64,000 bases of DNA. Source: Alphaproteobacteria bacterium (GTDB taxonomy: Bacteria > Pseudomonadota > Alphaproteobacteria > UBA6615). The stretch spans positions 1 through 64,000 of the forward strand of contig SHVS01000001.1 of NCBI GenBank assembly GCA_009694135.1. Direction: 5' to 3'. Below, in pieces: positions 32,024 through 43,871 of the stretch (position 1 is its first letter; every line of letters starts with the position of its first letter). The notes beneath the pieces were generated by a model that saw only the letters and a list, made by a program, of their open reading frames with translations, did no database searches and was not told the origin of the DNA. The position numbers and the translations under genes were made by a program.

Positions 32024-32027
<4 letters not shown>
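31143..32027 (-). CDS. prmC: Peptide chain release factor N5-glutamine methyltransferase
   Basis: [26 protein letters not shown]; 4-bp overlap with prfA. Confidence 0.95.
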
Positions 32028-33096
<1,069 letters not shown>

Positions 33097-33100
<4 letters not shown>

Positions 33101-34374
33101 GGCTTCGGCTCTCCCTCATCGCGATCGTCGTCTTCGGTCGTTTTATCCAGCCCGAACAGCCGCGCGGCGCTGTCCTCGAGCCCGGGGTCGCTCCGCAGCG
33201 CGCGCGCGGGGCGGTCAAGCAGCCGGCGAATCAGCCAGCGCGTGGCTTCCGCCGCATCGGCCGGCGCACGCGACAAAGCCTCGGCGCGCGCGGCTTCGAA
33301 CTGAGCATAGAGACGCTTCACGGTTTCGGCCGGCTTGCGTTCCGCGCGCGAGACGATAAACCGCGCCAACTCCGCGTCCACGATCGCCCAGGCCGCCGCC
33401 GCCGCGCGCACCCTTGCCGCGCGCGCATCCTCCGCGACCATCTCGAGATCGTCGAGATCGTACAGGAACGCCTCCTCCAGCCGAGCGACCGCCGGTTCGA
33501 TATCGACCGGAATGGCGGCGTCGATCAAGAACATGGGCCGAAAACGGCGGCGCCGCAAGGCAGCCTCGACCATCTCGGCGCTTAACAGGACGCGCCCGGA
33601 GCCGTGCCCGGAGATGACGATATCGGCCGCATCAAGCGCCTGGGCGAGCGCATCGAACGCCACCCCTTGGCAATCGAGGCGTCTGGCCGCGGCGGTCGCG
33701 CGTTCGGCCGTGGTCGCGGCGACCATAAGCCGGCCCAGGCCGGCTTCACGCAGCTTAAGCGCGATCAGCTCGGCCATTTCGCCCGGCCCGATCAGCAGCG
33801 CCGATGCGCGCGCCAGATCGCCATGAATACTGCGCGCGGTTTGCAAGGCCGAGGCGGCGAGCGTGACCGGGCCTTGCGCGAGCGCGGTTTCGCTGCGCAC
33901 GCGTTTCGCCGTAGCAAATGCGGCGGCCATCAGCTGCTCGAGCGCATCGCCGAGCGTGCCGGCGGCACGCGCCAGACGGTGCGCCGCCTTGACTTGGCCG
34001 AGCACCTGCGCCTCGCCGATGACGACACTGTCCAGGGACGCGGCGACGGCGAACACGTGGCGGACGGCGGCGGTATCAACGAGAGCATACAGGCCCGCCT
34101 CGGCCTCGGCGGCGACCTCCCCGGCCAATCGCGCCAGCGCCGTCTTTATGCCGGCGATGGCGATGTCCGGCTCGCCGTGGACCGCCTGGACCTCGACCCG
34201 GTCGCAGGTCGAGACAACCAGACATTGCCCGATGCCGGCGCGCTTGAGCGCGGCGAGAAACGCCGGCGCGGCACGGTCATCGACGAAGATCAGATCGCGC
34301 AGCGCGGCCGGGCAGCTTGAATGATTGGCGCCGACGACAACATAGCGCGCCGGCGCTATGGCCGGGGCGATCAT
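33097..34374 (-). CDS. Divergent glutamyl-tRNA reductase-like protein
   Basis: [69 protein letters not shown]; 4-bp overlap with prfA. Confidence 0.87.
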
Positions 34375-34379
34375 GGTCG

Positions 34380-35624
34380 CTACCTAAAAACGGCGAGGTG
34401 CCGGGCAAGGGCATCGAGCGGCACTTCGCTCTGCTGGCCGGTATCCATATCGCGCACCGTGGCGACGCCGCGCGCGCGCTCGGTCTCGCCAAGCAGCACA
34501 GCCACGCGCGCATTGACGCGCCCGGCGCGTTTCATGCGCGCTTTCATCGAGCCGCCGAAACCAATATCGACCGCGATCCCTTCAAGCCGCAGCCGATGCG
34601 CGAGGCCGAAAGCGAGCGCCTCTTCGGCATCGCCGACCGGGATCACCGCAACCGGACGCGGCGCCGACGGCGGAGCGGCCAGCAGCATCGCCAGGCGTTC
34701 GATCCCGGCCGCCCAGCCGACGCCCGCAGTCGGCGGACCGCCCATGGTTTCAACGAGCCCGTCATAGCGCCCGCCGGCCAGCACGGTGCCCTGCGCGCCC
34801 AGCGCGTCGGTCACGAATTCGAAGGCCGTGTGGCAGTAGTAGTCGAGGCCGCGCACCAGCCGGTCATCGACCGTGTAAGTCAGGTCGAGCGATTCAAGCC
34901 CTGAGCGCACGGAGGCGAAAAACGCCGCCGCCGCCGGAGTCAGGAAATCGCCGATCCGCGGCGCATCCGCCACGACCTGCTTATCGCCGGCATCCTTGCT
35001 GTCGAGAATGCGCATCGGATTGAGCGCCAGCCGGGTCAGACTATCGGGCGACAGTTCGCCTTTGCGCCCGTCCAGATAGGCAACCAGCGCCTTGCGATAG
35101 GCGGCGCGGCTTTCCGCGTCGCCGAGCGTATTGAGATGCAGCGTGACCTGCCCGCCGACGCCGAGAGTCTTGAGAATCTCCGCGCCGAGCGCAATTACTT
35201 CGACATCGCCTTCCGGTCGCGCGACGCCAATCAGCTCGACCCCGATCTGATGAAACTGGCGCAGGCGACCCTTTTGCGGCCGCTCGTAGCGGAACATCGG
35301 CCCGGCGTAAAAGAACTTCAGCGGCGCGTCCTGCAGCAGGCCGTTCGACAGCACCGCGCGCACGACGCCGGCGGTGCCTTCCGGCCGCAGCGTCACGTCA
35401 TCGCCGCCTTTGTCGGTGAAGCGATACATCTCCTTGGTCACGACGTCGGAAGTCTCGCCGAGCGTGCGCTGAAAAACGTCGGTGAATTCGAAAATCGGCG
35501 TATCGATCGGCTGATAGCCGAAGCGCTCGGCAAGCCCGCGGCCGCTCTCGATCACATGAAGGTGGCGGCGCGCGGTTTCAGGCAGTAGATCGTGCGTGCC
35601 GCGGACCGGCTGCAGTTTCTGCAA
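34380..35624 (-). CDS. hisS: Histidyl-tRNA synthetase
   Basis: [47 protein letters not shown] start inferred at 35624. Confidence 0.95.
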   Translation of the reverse strand: MQKLQPVRGTHDLLPETARRHLHVIESGRGLAERFGYQPIDTPIFEFTDVFQRTLGETSDVVTKEMYRFTDKGGDDVTLRPEGTAGVVRAVLSNGLLQDAPLKFFYAGPMFRYERPQKGRLRQFHQIGVELIGVARPEGDVEVIALGAEILKTLGVGGQVTLHLNTLGDAESRAAYRKALVAYLDGRKGELSPDSLTRLALNPMRILDSKDAGDKQVVADAPRIGDFLTPAAAAFFASVRSGLESLDLTYTVDDRLVRGLDYYCHTAFEFVTDALGAQGTVLAGGRYDGLVETMGGPPTAGVGWAAGIERLAMLLAAPPSAPRPVAVIPVGDAEEALAFGLAHRLRLEGIAVDIGFGGSMKARMKRAGRVNARVAVLLGETERARGVATVRDMDTGQQSEVPLDALARHLAVFR

Positions 35625-35646
35625 TGCCGTCCGCCCTTGCGCTACG

Positions 35647-36798
35647 CTACTCGGCCGCGGCGGACGCCGTCGCAGCCGTGGCGGGCTGGCTCTTGGCCTT
35701 GGCCTCGATCTCGGCGGCTTTCTTTTCCACCAGCTCGACCAGATGCGAAACGATATCCTGGTCCTTGATGCGGTGATCCTGGTGACCATTGACATAAATC
35801 TGATGCGTGTTCTTGCCGCCGCCGGCGAGACCGATATCGGTCATGCCGGCTTCGCCCGGGCCGTTCACCACGCAGCCGATGATCGAGACGGTCATGGGCG
35901 TGGTGATATGCGCGAGCCGGTCTTCCACCACGCGCACGGTTTCGATCACGTCGAAGTTCTGCCGCGCGCAGGACGGGCAGGCGATCACATTCACGCCGCG
36001 ATGGCGCACGCCAAGCGCCTTCAAAAGCTCGAAGCCGACCTTGATCTCCTCCACCGGATCCGCCGACAGCGACACGCGCACGGTGTCGCCGATCCCGGCC
36101 CATAGCAAGCTACCGAGGCCAAAGGCAGATTTGACCGTGCCGGTGCGCAAGCCGCCGGCTTCGGTGATGCCGATATGCAGCGGATGATCGGTGACTTCCG
36201 CCAACTGCTGATAGGCGGCGACGGCCAGAAACACATCGGAGGCCTTCACCGACACCTTGAATGCGTGGAAGTCTTCGTCTTCGAGCAGTTTGCAGGAATA
36301 AAGCGCGCTTTCGACCAGCGCCTCCGGGCAGGGCTCGCCGTATTTTTCGAGCAGCGAGCGCTCCAGGCTGCCGGCGTTCACGCCGACACGGATGGCGCAG
36401 TTGTTGGCGCGCGCCGCCTTGATGATTTCGCGCACCCGCTCCTTCGGGCCGATATTGCCTGGATTGAAGCGCAGACAGGCCGCGCCCGCCTCGGCTGCTT
36501 CGATCGCGCGTTTATAGTGGAAATGCACGTCGGCAATGATCGGCACATTGGCCGCGCGCACGATTTCCGCCAGCGCCGCGGTCGACTCCTCGTCCGGAAC
36601 CGAAACGCGCACGATATCGGCCCCGGCCGCCTCTAGGCGACGGATCTGCGCTATGGTCGCGGTCGCGTCGCTGGTCAGCGTGTTGGTCATCGACTGCACG
36701 GTGATCGGCGCATCGCCGCCGACCGGCACCTTGCCAACCATGATCTGGCGGCTCTTGCGGCGGTGGATTTCGCGATACGGCCGGTGGCTCAGGTTCAT
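35647..36798 (-). CDS. ispG: 4-hydroxy-3-methylbut-2-enyl diphosphate synthase
   Basis: [60 protein letters not shown]. Confidence 0.97.
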   Translation of the reverse strand: MNLSHRPYREIHRRKSRQIMVGKVPVGGDAPITVQSMTNTLTSDATATIAQIRRLEAAGADIVRVSVPDEESTAALAEIVRAANVPIIADVHFHYKRAIEAAEAGAACLRFNPGNIGPKERVREIIKAARANNCAIRVGVNAGSLERSLLEKYGEPCPEALVESALYSCKLLEDEDFHAFKVSVKASDVFLAVAAYQQLAEVTDHPLHIGITEAGGLRTGTVKSAFGLGSLLWAGIGDTVRVSLSADPVEEIKVGFELLKALGVRHRGVNVIACPSCARQNFDVIETVRVVEDRLAHITTPMTVSIIGCVVNGPGEAGMTDIGLAGGGKNTHQIYVNGHQDHRIKDQDIVSHLVELVEKKAAEIEAKAKSQPATAATASAAAE

Positions 36799-36913
36799 GG
36801 GTTCATCCCGCTGTGGCGGCGCGGCGAAGGCGCAGGGCTAAGATGCGCGGGGGCAAGGCAAAGATCAAGCCAGCCAGGTCCACTGTGGTTGTCAGGCTGT
36901 CGCGGCACGCCGT

Positions 36914-37306
36914 CTATTTCGCCGTCGGCGTAAAGGTCCACACCCACCTGCTATTGAGAGCCGTCATGATGATCGACTTGCCGTCGGGCGAGACTTTGAT
37001 CGGGCCGTCGGCCGGAAGCATTTTGGCCATGGCGAGCATCTGCGGATCGGGCGCACCGATATACTCCGTCGCCGGCAGGACCGCTCCCTTGTAGGGGCGG
37101 AGCTTCGTACCGCAAGACTCCGCGACCATCGTATCGGGATGAGCGCGCTTGCCGACGAGTTCGAGGGCCTCGCCCGGCGCGCTTTGCTTGATTTCGACCT
37201 TCGACCATTTGTCCGCCGCCGCCGCATCAAAGGCCTGCGCGACGGCTGCCGAAGCAATCGCGCATACAGCGAGAGCGGAAAGCGCGGAAATCAATGCAAG
37301 CTTCAT
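36914..37306 (-). CDS. Secreted hypothetical protein
   Basis: N-terminal signal MKLALISALSALAVCAIASAAVAQA. Confidence 0.6.
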   Translation of the reverse strand: MKLALISALSALAVCAIASAAVAQAFDAAAADKWSKVEIKQSAPGEALELVGKRAHPDTMVAESCGTKLRPYKGAVLPATEYIGAPDPQMLAMAKMLPADGPIKVSPDGKSIIMTALNSRWVWTFTPTAK

Positions 37307-37496
37307 GACCTGCGCCCTTGCAATTCAAGAGCCTCTCTAAAGTGCGGCGGCATGAAAGACAATCCTGTCGCCTCGGTCCGACCTCCAGCGCAACGGAAGG
37401 CAGCGTTTTCGCCGGAAGTTCGTCGCCGGGGCGCGCGCGAAACGCACGGGGGGGGCCGATAAAGATCAAGCAAGCCGGGAGCGGTTTGCGGGCAGT

Positions 37497-38669
37497 CTAG
37501 CGCGCCTCGGCGTGCCCTTGCTTGAGCGCCTCGGGGTCGAGCGGAATGTCGCGCGTGACCTCGCCTTCGATCCCAATCGGAGGCGCCTTGACGCCGTCGA
37601 TAGTCAGTTCCAGCCCGCCGGCATTGCCGGTGAGCATCACCAGCCCCGGGCGGTTCGGCACGCGGTAGCTGTCGCCCGCGCGCAGCATGCGGGTGAAAAT
37701 ATCGCTGCGGGATTCGTCGCGCACCTGGATCCAGCTATCGGCCAGGGCCACGATCACGATCCGCGCATCAAGATTGGTCTGCCCATAGACGCGCGCGGCC
37801 CCATCGGCTCCGCCCCCGGGCGGAAGCGGAATGGCCGGCTGTCCGGGCTGCTCTAGACCGCGCGGCTCGGGCGCGCGCGCTTCAAGGCGGGCGGCGTTAT
37901 CGATGGCGGGCGGGGTCGGCGTCTGTTCGGCTGGAGGCGCGGCTGCCACCGCCGGCGCCGGGGGAGCCTCGGGAGCGCGCTCGACCGGCGGGGTCACGGG
38001 CTGCGCCAGCGGTGGAGCGGTAACCACAGGCGGCGCGGTCGACCGCTCCTGCGCCACCTCGGGCAGAAAAGTCTGCGCCGCGCCAACGGCCGGCGGCTGC
38101 TCGGTCGGGACAACGGCTGTCGCCGGCGCCTGGGCCGGAGGGATCTGCACCCTAGCGGAATTGCCCAGCAGCGGCGCGTCGGGAACATTGGCGATCTGGC
38201 GCTGGATCGGAGCCGCAAAATAATACCACCCAGCTCCAGCCGCGCCGGCCAGTATCAGCGACAGGAAGAGTACGGCCGTGGTCGGGAAGCGCGCTTCGTC
38301 CCCGGGCGCGACCGGAAAATCGAGATGGGATCGGCCGCGCGGCACGGGCGCATTGGCCGGATAGCGCTTGAGCAAGGCTTCGGAATCGAGGCCGAGGTAA
38401 TCGGCGTAGGCGCGCAGAAAGCCCTGAACATAGGTCGGGCCGGGGAGATCCTGAAACCGGCCCTCTTCGATCGCCTTGAGATAGGCCATGCGAATGCGCA
38501 GGGCGAGCGCGACGCCCTCGAGATCCTCGCCATAGTGCTCGCGGCACTGGCGCAGGATTTGGCCCACATGGGCCGGCCCAATCGGCTCTTCCGACAGTGC
38601 CGGATCCTGCGCCCGGCTCGCGGGTCTGTTCCTGAACTTGCGGCCGAACACAGCGCCGAGCCTGGTCAT
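37497..38669 (-). CDS. RodZ-like protein: HTH N-terminus, TM segment, Pro-rich linker, DUF4115-like C-terminus
   Basis: HVGQILRQCREHYGEDLEGVALALRIRMAYLKAIEEGRFQDLPGPTYVQGFLRAYADYLGLD; TTAVLFLSLILAGAAGAGWYYF. Confidence 0.88.
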   Translation of the reverse strand: MTRLGAVFGRKFRNRPASRAQDPALSEEPIGPAHVGQILRQCREHYGEDLEGVALALRIRMAYLKAIEEGRFQDLPGPTYVQGFLRAYADYLGLDSEALLKRYPANAPVPRGRSHLDFPVAPGDEARFPTTAVLFLSLILAGAAGAGWYYFAAPIQRQIANVPDAPLLGNSARVQIPPAQAPATAVVPTEQPPAVGAAQTFLPEVAQERSTAPPVVTAPPLAQPVTPPVERAPEAPPAPAVAAAPPAEQTPTPPAIDNAARLEARAPEPRGLEQPGQPAIPLPPGGGADGAARVYGQTNLDARIVIVALADSWIQVRDESRSDIFTRMLRAGDSYRVPNRPGLVMLTGNAGGLELTIDGVKAPPIGIEGEVTRDIPLDPEALKQGHAEAR

Positions 38670-38828
38670 GGCATCGCCTCCGCCGTGTATGCGCTCGCCC
38701 GCGTCGTAAACCCACGCTTGCGGCACAGGGGCGTGTTAACAGACTCCCGGTCTGCCCGCAATAAGTCTGGCGGTAATGCGTTAGGGGATCGCTAAAGGCG
38801 GCGGGTTTTTTCGGTCCGGGGCAAGGAG

Positions 38829-40064
38829 TTAATTGGCGTCGAGGCCATAGGCGGTATGCAGAGTGCGGAGCGCCAGTTCGGTGAACTCCTCGGCGATCAA
38901 AATGCTGATCTTGATCTCCGAGGTCGAGATCACCTCGATGTTGATGCCCTTGTCGCCCAAGGCCTTGAACATGCGCTGGGCCACGCCGGCGTGGCTGCGC
39001 ATGCCGACGCCGATGACCGAGACCTTGACCACATTCGAGTCATGGCGGATGCGGTTGATGCCCAATTCCTTGACCAGGGGATTGAGCAGCGCCACGGCCC
39101 GATCAAGATCGGAGCGCGAGACGGTGAAGGTCAGGTCGGTCGCCCGCCCGTCCTCGGACACGTTCTGCACGATCATGTCGACATTGACATTGGCGTTGGC
39201 CAGCGGCCCGAAGATGGCGGCCGCCACCCCCGGCCGGTCGGAGACCTTGACCAAGGTGATCTTGGCCTCGTCGCGGCTATAGGTGACGCCGCTCACGACA
39301 TGTTTTTCCACGATTTCGTCCTCATCGACCAGAAGCGTGCCGGGATAATCACTGCCGATTTGCTCGGCGAAGGAAGAAAGAACCTGCACCCGCACCCGGT
39401 GGTTCATCGCCAGCTCGACCGAGCGCGTCTGTAATACCTTGGCGCCGAGCGAGGCCATTTCCAGCATCTCCTCGAAGGTGATGCGGGTGAGCTTGCGGGC
39501 GCGGGTGACGATACGCGGGTCCGAGGTGTAGACGCCATCAACGTCGGTGTAGATGTCGCAGCGTTCGGCCTTGAGCGCGGCCGCGAGCGCCACCGCCGTG
39601 GTGTCGGAGCCGCCGCGGCCAAGCGTGGTGATACGCCCGTCGGCCGTCACGCCCTGGAAGCCGGCGACCACCGGCACCTCGCCGCGCGCCAGCATGCGCT
39701 CCAGCTCGTCCGGGACCAGCTCTTCGATGCGCGCCTGGCCATGCGCCGCGTTGGTGCGGATTGGCACCTGCCAGCCGCAAAAGGAGCGCGACGGAATGCC
39801 AAGCTCCTGCAAACACAGGGCCATCAGACCGACGGTCACTTGTTCGCCGCTGGCAATCACGACGTCGGATTCGCGCGCGTCATGTAATGGGCTGGCCTGC
39901 CTGGTCAGTTCGACCAGCTTGTCGGTCGCGCCGGACATGGCCGAAACCGCTACCGTCAGCTGATGGCCGCGTTCGCGCTCGCGCTTGACCTTCAAGGCCG
40001 CGGCCTTGATGCGCTCGATCGTCGCGACCGAGGTGCCGCCAAATTTTTGTACGATGCGCGCCAT
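38829..40064 (-). CDS. lysC: Aspartate kinase
   Basis: MARIVQKFGGTSVATIERIKAAA; GRGGSDTTAVALAAAL; paired ACT-type C-terminus. Confidence 0.97.
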   Translation of the reverse strand: MARIVQKFGGTSVATIERIKAAALKVKRERERGHQLTVAVSAMSGATDKLVELTRQASPLHDARESDVVIASGEQVTVGLMALCLQELGIPSRSFCGWQVPIRTNAAHGQARIEELVPDELERMLARGEVPVVAGFQGVTADGRITTLGRGGSDTTAVALAAALKAERCDIYTDVDGVYTSDPRIVTRARKLTRITFEEMLEMASLGAKVLQTRSVELAMNHRVRVQVLSSFAEQIGSDYPGTLLVDEDEIVEKHVVSGVTYSRDEAKITLVKVSDRPGVAAAIFGPLANANVNVDMIVQNVSEDGRATDLTFTVSRSDLDRAVALLNPLVKELGINRIRHDSNVVKVSVIGVGMRSHAGVAQRMFKALGDKGINIEVISTSEIKISILIAEEFTELALRTLHTAYGLDAN

Positions 40065-40072
40065 CGCTACTT

Positions 40073-40105
40073 CCGTGCTCTTGCCGTGCTCTTGCCGTGC
40101 TCTTG
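40073..40105. repeat. Three perfect tandem copies of an 11-bp unit in the lysC leader
   Basis: CCGTGCTCTTG x3 read directly, ending 8 nt before the lysC start codon. Confidence 0.95.
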
Positions 40106-40206
40106 CCGGGACGCGCACCGCCCCGCATGATGGGTCATCTCATAGCGGCGCGTTCGCCGGTAGGCAAGACGCGCGCGACATTTTGCGCCTATTCGCGGGG
40201 TTAACC

Positions 40207-40953
40207 ATGAAGCCGTCGCCGCCAGCGGACCTGGACGAGGTCGCCCGCTTCGATGCCCTGGGCGATGCCTGGTGGGATCCGCTGGGACCCATGGCGCCGC
40301 TGCACAAGCTCAACCCGGCGCGGCTGCGCTTCATCCGCGACCGGCTGTGCGCCCATTGCAAGCGCGATGCCGCCGCCGACCGCCCCTTGCGGGGGCTCAA
40401 GTTGCTCGATATCGGCTGCGGCGGCGGGATACTGGCGGAGCCCTTGGCCCGGCTGGGCGCGCAGGTCACGGCCATCGACGCCGCCGCCGAGGCGATCGCC
40501 GCCGCCCGCAAACATGCGCAAGCCGCCGGGCTCAACATCGACTATCGGGCCACGACCGCCGACCGGCTGCTCGCCGCCGGAATGGAATTCGATGCCGTGT
40601 GCACACTGGAAGTAGTCGAGCATGTGCCCGATCGGGACGCCTTCCTCGCCGAGGCGGGCGCGCTGGTGAAGCCGGGCGGAGCGCTGATCGCCGGCACGCT
40701 CAACCGCACCACCAAGGCGTTCCTGCTGGCTATCGTCGGTGCCGAGTATCTGCTGCGCTGGCTACCGCGCGGCACGCATGACTTCCGGCGTTTTGTCCGC
40801 CCGGACGAGCTGGAGCGCGGCCTCGCCGCCGGCGGGATCACGGTCACCGACTGGAGCGGCGTGGTCTATGACCCCCTGACCGATCGCTGGAAGCTCGACC
40901 CGTCCGATCTCGACGTGAATTATTTGGCGTTTGGCGTGCGGCCGAAGCGCTAA
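40207..40953 (+). CDS. ubiG: Ubiquinone biosynthesis O-methyltransferase
   Basis: DEVARFDALGDAWWDPLGPMAPLHKLNPARLRFI; LLDIGCGGGILAEPLARLGAQVTAIDAA. Confidence 0.96.
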   Translation: MKPSPPADLDEVARFDALGDAWWDPLGPMAPLHKLNPARLRFIRDRLCAHCKRDAAADRPLRGLKLLDIGCGGGILAEPLARLGAQVTAIDAAAEAIAAARKHAQAAGLNIDYRATTADRLLAAGMEFDAVCTLEVVEHVPDRDAFLAEAGALVKPGGALIAGTLNRTTKAFLLAIVGAEYLLRWLPRGTHDFRRFVRPDELERGLAAGGITVTDWSGVVYDPLTDRWKLDPSDLDVNYLAFGVRPKR

Positions 40954-41101
40954 CCATCGGTCCGCCGCGGCCAGGCACTTCGACGTGACTCTCGACTCGG
41001 CCCGCGCCTTCCTTGACGCTGCGTCCGTCCTCGTCCTCGTTCGCAGCCTTGGCCAAGCGACATGAATTTCTAAAAGGACTCTCGCGGTGTTATGTGCGTG
41101 C

Positions 41102-41320
41102 TCACCTCTGATGTCGCTCGATCCAATTGCCGACCAGGGGCATCATTGGGTGTTGAGACGCAAATTTCCGAAACTCGTCGCGTCCTATCTTTTGCTTAGA
41201 AAGGGCAGCCTTCCAGTCGTCTAGGATGCGCACCCAAACATGATCCCGCAATGCCCCCCGTAGTAGCAGACCCGTCGTTGTAGTATCGCGGGCGCAGTCT
41301 AACAGAAATAAAACTAAACT
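41102..41320 (-). other. Open frame without convincing start; possible gene remnant
   Basis: Stop-to-stop open 72 codons: SLVLFLLDCARDTTTTGLLLRGALRDHVWVRILDDWKAALSKQKIGRDEFRKFASQHPMMPLVGNWIERHQR*. Confidence 0.25.
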
Positions 41321-41363
41321 TCACCATATCATCTAATGACTTTATACTAGTGACAATAATAGT

Positions 41364-42319
41364 CTATTTATCAATCGTTGCATCTTCGCTATTTTTCTGC
41401 CGAATGTATTGTCCATCAATATTTCCAGGTACAAATTCCGCAAAATCAGAGTATGATTTTCTTCTTTGAGATAAGACACTTTTCAGTTCTATACAAAGCT
41501 TACCGCCATTCAATGGATTACTAAAGTATATGTTATCGACTGCATTTAACATTTGCAGTCTATTTATTGCTCGAACGTCTTTTCCAGACTTAACATTAAT
41601 GCGATTATGACTATCGCACACAATATGATATACTGCGTCGTCGTACATGAGCAATGTGCATCCCGGAGAAAGCGGCAGATAAATAAGCAGCCCTGCATTT
41701 GAAAGCCCAACGCCGTAACCTGTAAATTTTCGTCTCCAGAATTGATTGACGCGGACAACGGGGTTGTCTGACGTGATAAAGTCTTCTCGCGTTTTGTTTA
41801 TTATTAGTATTGGTTTCAAGTCCCACAAAGCTGGCGCCAACTCAAATGCCATCAAAATATTGTGCTGAACAGCGTAATCTTTCAATTTTGATAGGCCATC
41901 AGAGATAGAAAATTCCACCTCCGACAATTCTAGATGTCGCGCGACGGTCGTAATACTGTCTGCAATATGGCCAATACCTCGTCATGAAGTAGTTTTGCGT
42001 GTACGGTCCGCATGAGTTGTATTAAAACATAATGAAACAAATCTCTTATACTTCCGCCAGTAAGCTCAGCCGCTCCCGCATGTAACAACCCGGCGATGAG
42101 CGTTGACGCCCGACCCTCAAATATGGACAGGACATTTTCAAGACTTTCGTCTTTACCGTAAAAGTAATTGTGATAGCACTGGTCTTTTAAAGAAGCCGTC
42201 TTGAAATATATTTGTTTGTTTATGTTAAGAACGTTGATCGACCGACCCGCCTTGTCAGCCGCGAAGTGTTTAAGGTAAAATCTGGGAACAGTGTGGTGCT
42301 TCTTCTTCATCATAGTCAC
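41364..42319 (-). pseudogene. DUF4238-like gene split into two ORFs by a frameshift (42319-41930 and 41927-41364)
   Basis: N-part KKKHHTVPRFYLKHFAADKAGRSINVLNI; C-part DFITSDNPVVRVNQF; the two ORFs abut in different frames; low GC. Confidence 0.65.
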
Positions 42320-42545
42320 ATTCCAGATTGCGTGTCGCGAGAAAGGCTGAGTCGTTAGAGTGGGATGAAGTTAATCTAAGTCGAGTTGTAAATTCCGAAT
42401 CGGTCGAGTTATGATTCAACATGCTTGCGAGATGGACGCCAGCATGGATTGACAACCCATATTCTTTGGCCCTGCAAGCAGACGTCATGGCCGGCCGAGG
42501 TGCCGGCCATGACGCGATCATTCGTGAGATCGCGCGGAGTTCGAC

Positions 42546-42953
42546 CTAACTATCCGTCCGGCGCGGCCAAGGAAGACGGGCGAAGTCAATGCCCTCCTCG
42601 GCCAGGGCGCGCGCCTCGTCGTCCGAGGTTTCGCCATAGATGCCGCGCTTGTCGCTCTCGCCGTAGTGGATCTTGCGCGCCTCCTCGGCAAAGGCGGGGC
42701 CGACATAGTCGCAATTCTTTTCGACCTTCGCCCGCATCATATCGAGCAGCTGCCGCATTTCTTGCGCCTTGGCTTGTTCCATTGCGCCTTTGCCGGCGAT
42801 GGCCGGAGCCATCGGCACCTTGGCGATCTTGGTCGAGCCGCAGGTGGCGCAGGTGATCTGTTTGCGCTTGGCCTGGCGGTCATAGGCCTCGCCCGAGGGA
42901 AACCAGCCCTCGAACTCGTGGCCCGCATTACAGCTCAGGCGAAAATGGATCAT
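42546..42953 (-). CDS. DUF1178 family protein
   Basis: MIHFRLSCNAGHEFEGWFPSGEAYDRQAKRKQITCATCGSTKIAKVPMAP. Confidence 0.92.
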   Translation of the reverse strand: MIHFRLSCNAGHEFEGWFPSGEAYDRQAKRKQITCATCGSTKIAKVPMAPAIAGKGAMEQAKAQEMRQLLDMMRAKVEKNCDYVGPAFAEEARKIHYGESDKRGIYGETSDDEARALAEEGIDFARLPWPRRTDS

Positions 42954-43022
42954 GCGCGCGTCCCATCCCTCGACGACTCGCAGGTGAAGATCGGCAATCC
43001 GGTAAATCTTGACAAGGTTCAG

Positions 43023-43871
43023 CTAACGAAAGCTTGCGGGCGCGGCGGCGATGAACGGCCGGTCATGGGTGAGAGCCGGAATCGCCAGCCTGGCTTCGGC
43101 CACGCGCGCCGGATCGATCTCGGCCATGATCAGGCCGGGCGCGTCGCCCGCATCGGCCAGGATCTCGCCCCAAGGCGAAACGATCAGCGCATGGCCATAG
43201 GTGCGCCGCGCGCCGGGATGGACCCCGGTTTGCGCCGGAGCGAAGACATAGCAGCCGGTTTCGATCGCGCGCGCGCGCAGCAGCACATGCCAATGCGCCT
43301 GGCCGGTCGTGGCGGTGAAGGCCGCCGGCACCGCCAGATACTGCGCCCCGGCCTTGGCTAGAGCGCGATAGAGCTGCGGAAAACGCAGGTCGTAGCACAC
43401 CGACAGCCCGAGCCGCCCCCAGGGCGTGTCGGCGACCACGGCGCGCTCGCCCGGCGCGACCGAGGCGGATTCGCGATAGCTTTCGCGCCCCGGCAGATCG
43501 ACGTCGAACAGATGGATCTTGTCATAGCGGGCGGTGATCTCGCCATTCGGGCGGATCAAATACGAACGGTTGGCGACCCGCTTTTCGCCCGGAAGCCGCA
43601 CCGCGAGGCTCCCGATCAGGATCCACAGACCCGTCTCGGCGGCGAGTTCGCGCGCCTGGTTGAGCGCGCGGTGCCCGTCCTCGGCCTGGGCGCGGGCGAG
43701 CTTGGCGGCGTCGTCGCGCTCCATGAACTCTGTGTTCTCCGGCGTGAGCAGGAACTCCGCGCCTGCGGCCTTCGCGCGCCGCGCCAACTCGGCGATCGCC
43801 GCCATGTTGACGTCCGGTTCGGCCCCAGCGGTGAATTGCGCCACGGCGACGCGGAATTTCCCGGCGCTCAT
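43023..43871 (-). CDS. Carbon-nitrogen hydrolase (Nit-like amidase)
   Basis: LLTPENTEFM Glu, YDKIHLFDVD Lys, LSVCYDLRFPQLYRALAKAGAQYLAVPAAFT Cys. Confidence 0.93.
   Translation of the reverse strand: MSAGKFRVAVAQFTAGAEPDVNMAAIAELARRAKAAGAEFLLTPENTEFMERDDAAKLARAQAEDGHRALNQARELAAETGLWILIGSLAVRLPGEKRVANRSYLIRPNGEITARYDKIHLFDVDLPGRESYRESASVAPGERAVVADTPWGRLGLSVCYDLRFPQLYRALAKAGAQYLAVPAAFTATTGQAHWHVLLRARAIETGCYVFAPAQTGVHPGARRTYGHALIVSPWGEILADAGDAPGLIMAEIDPARVAEARLAIPALTHDRPFIAAAPASFR

Noticed and set aside
40956-42572. Imperfect ~20-bp direct repeats flanking the low-GC island (ATCGGTCCGCCGCGGCCAGG and ATCCGTCCGGCGCGGCCAAGG)
   Set aside because: About 17/20 matches in GC-rich sequence, and the right copy lies in the DUF1178 coding end; no tRNA or integrase supports an att site.
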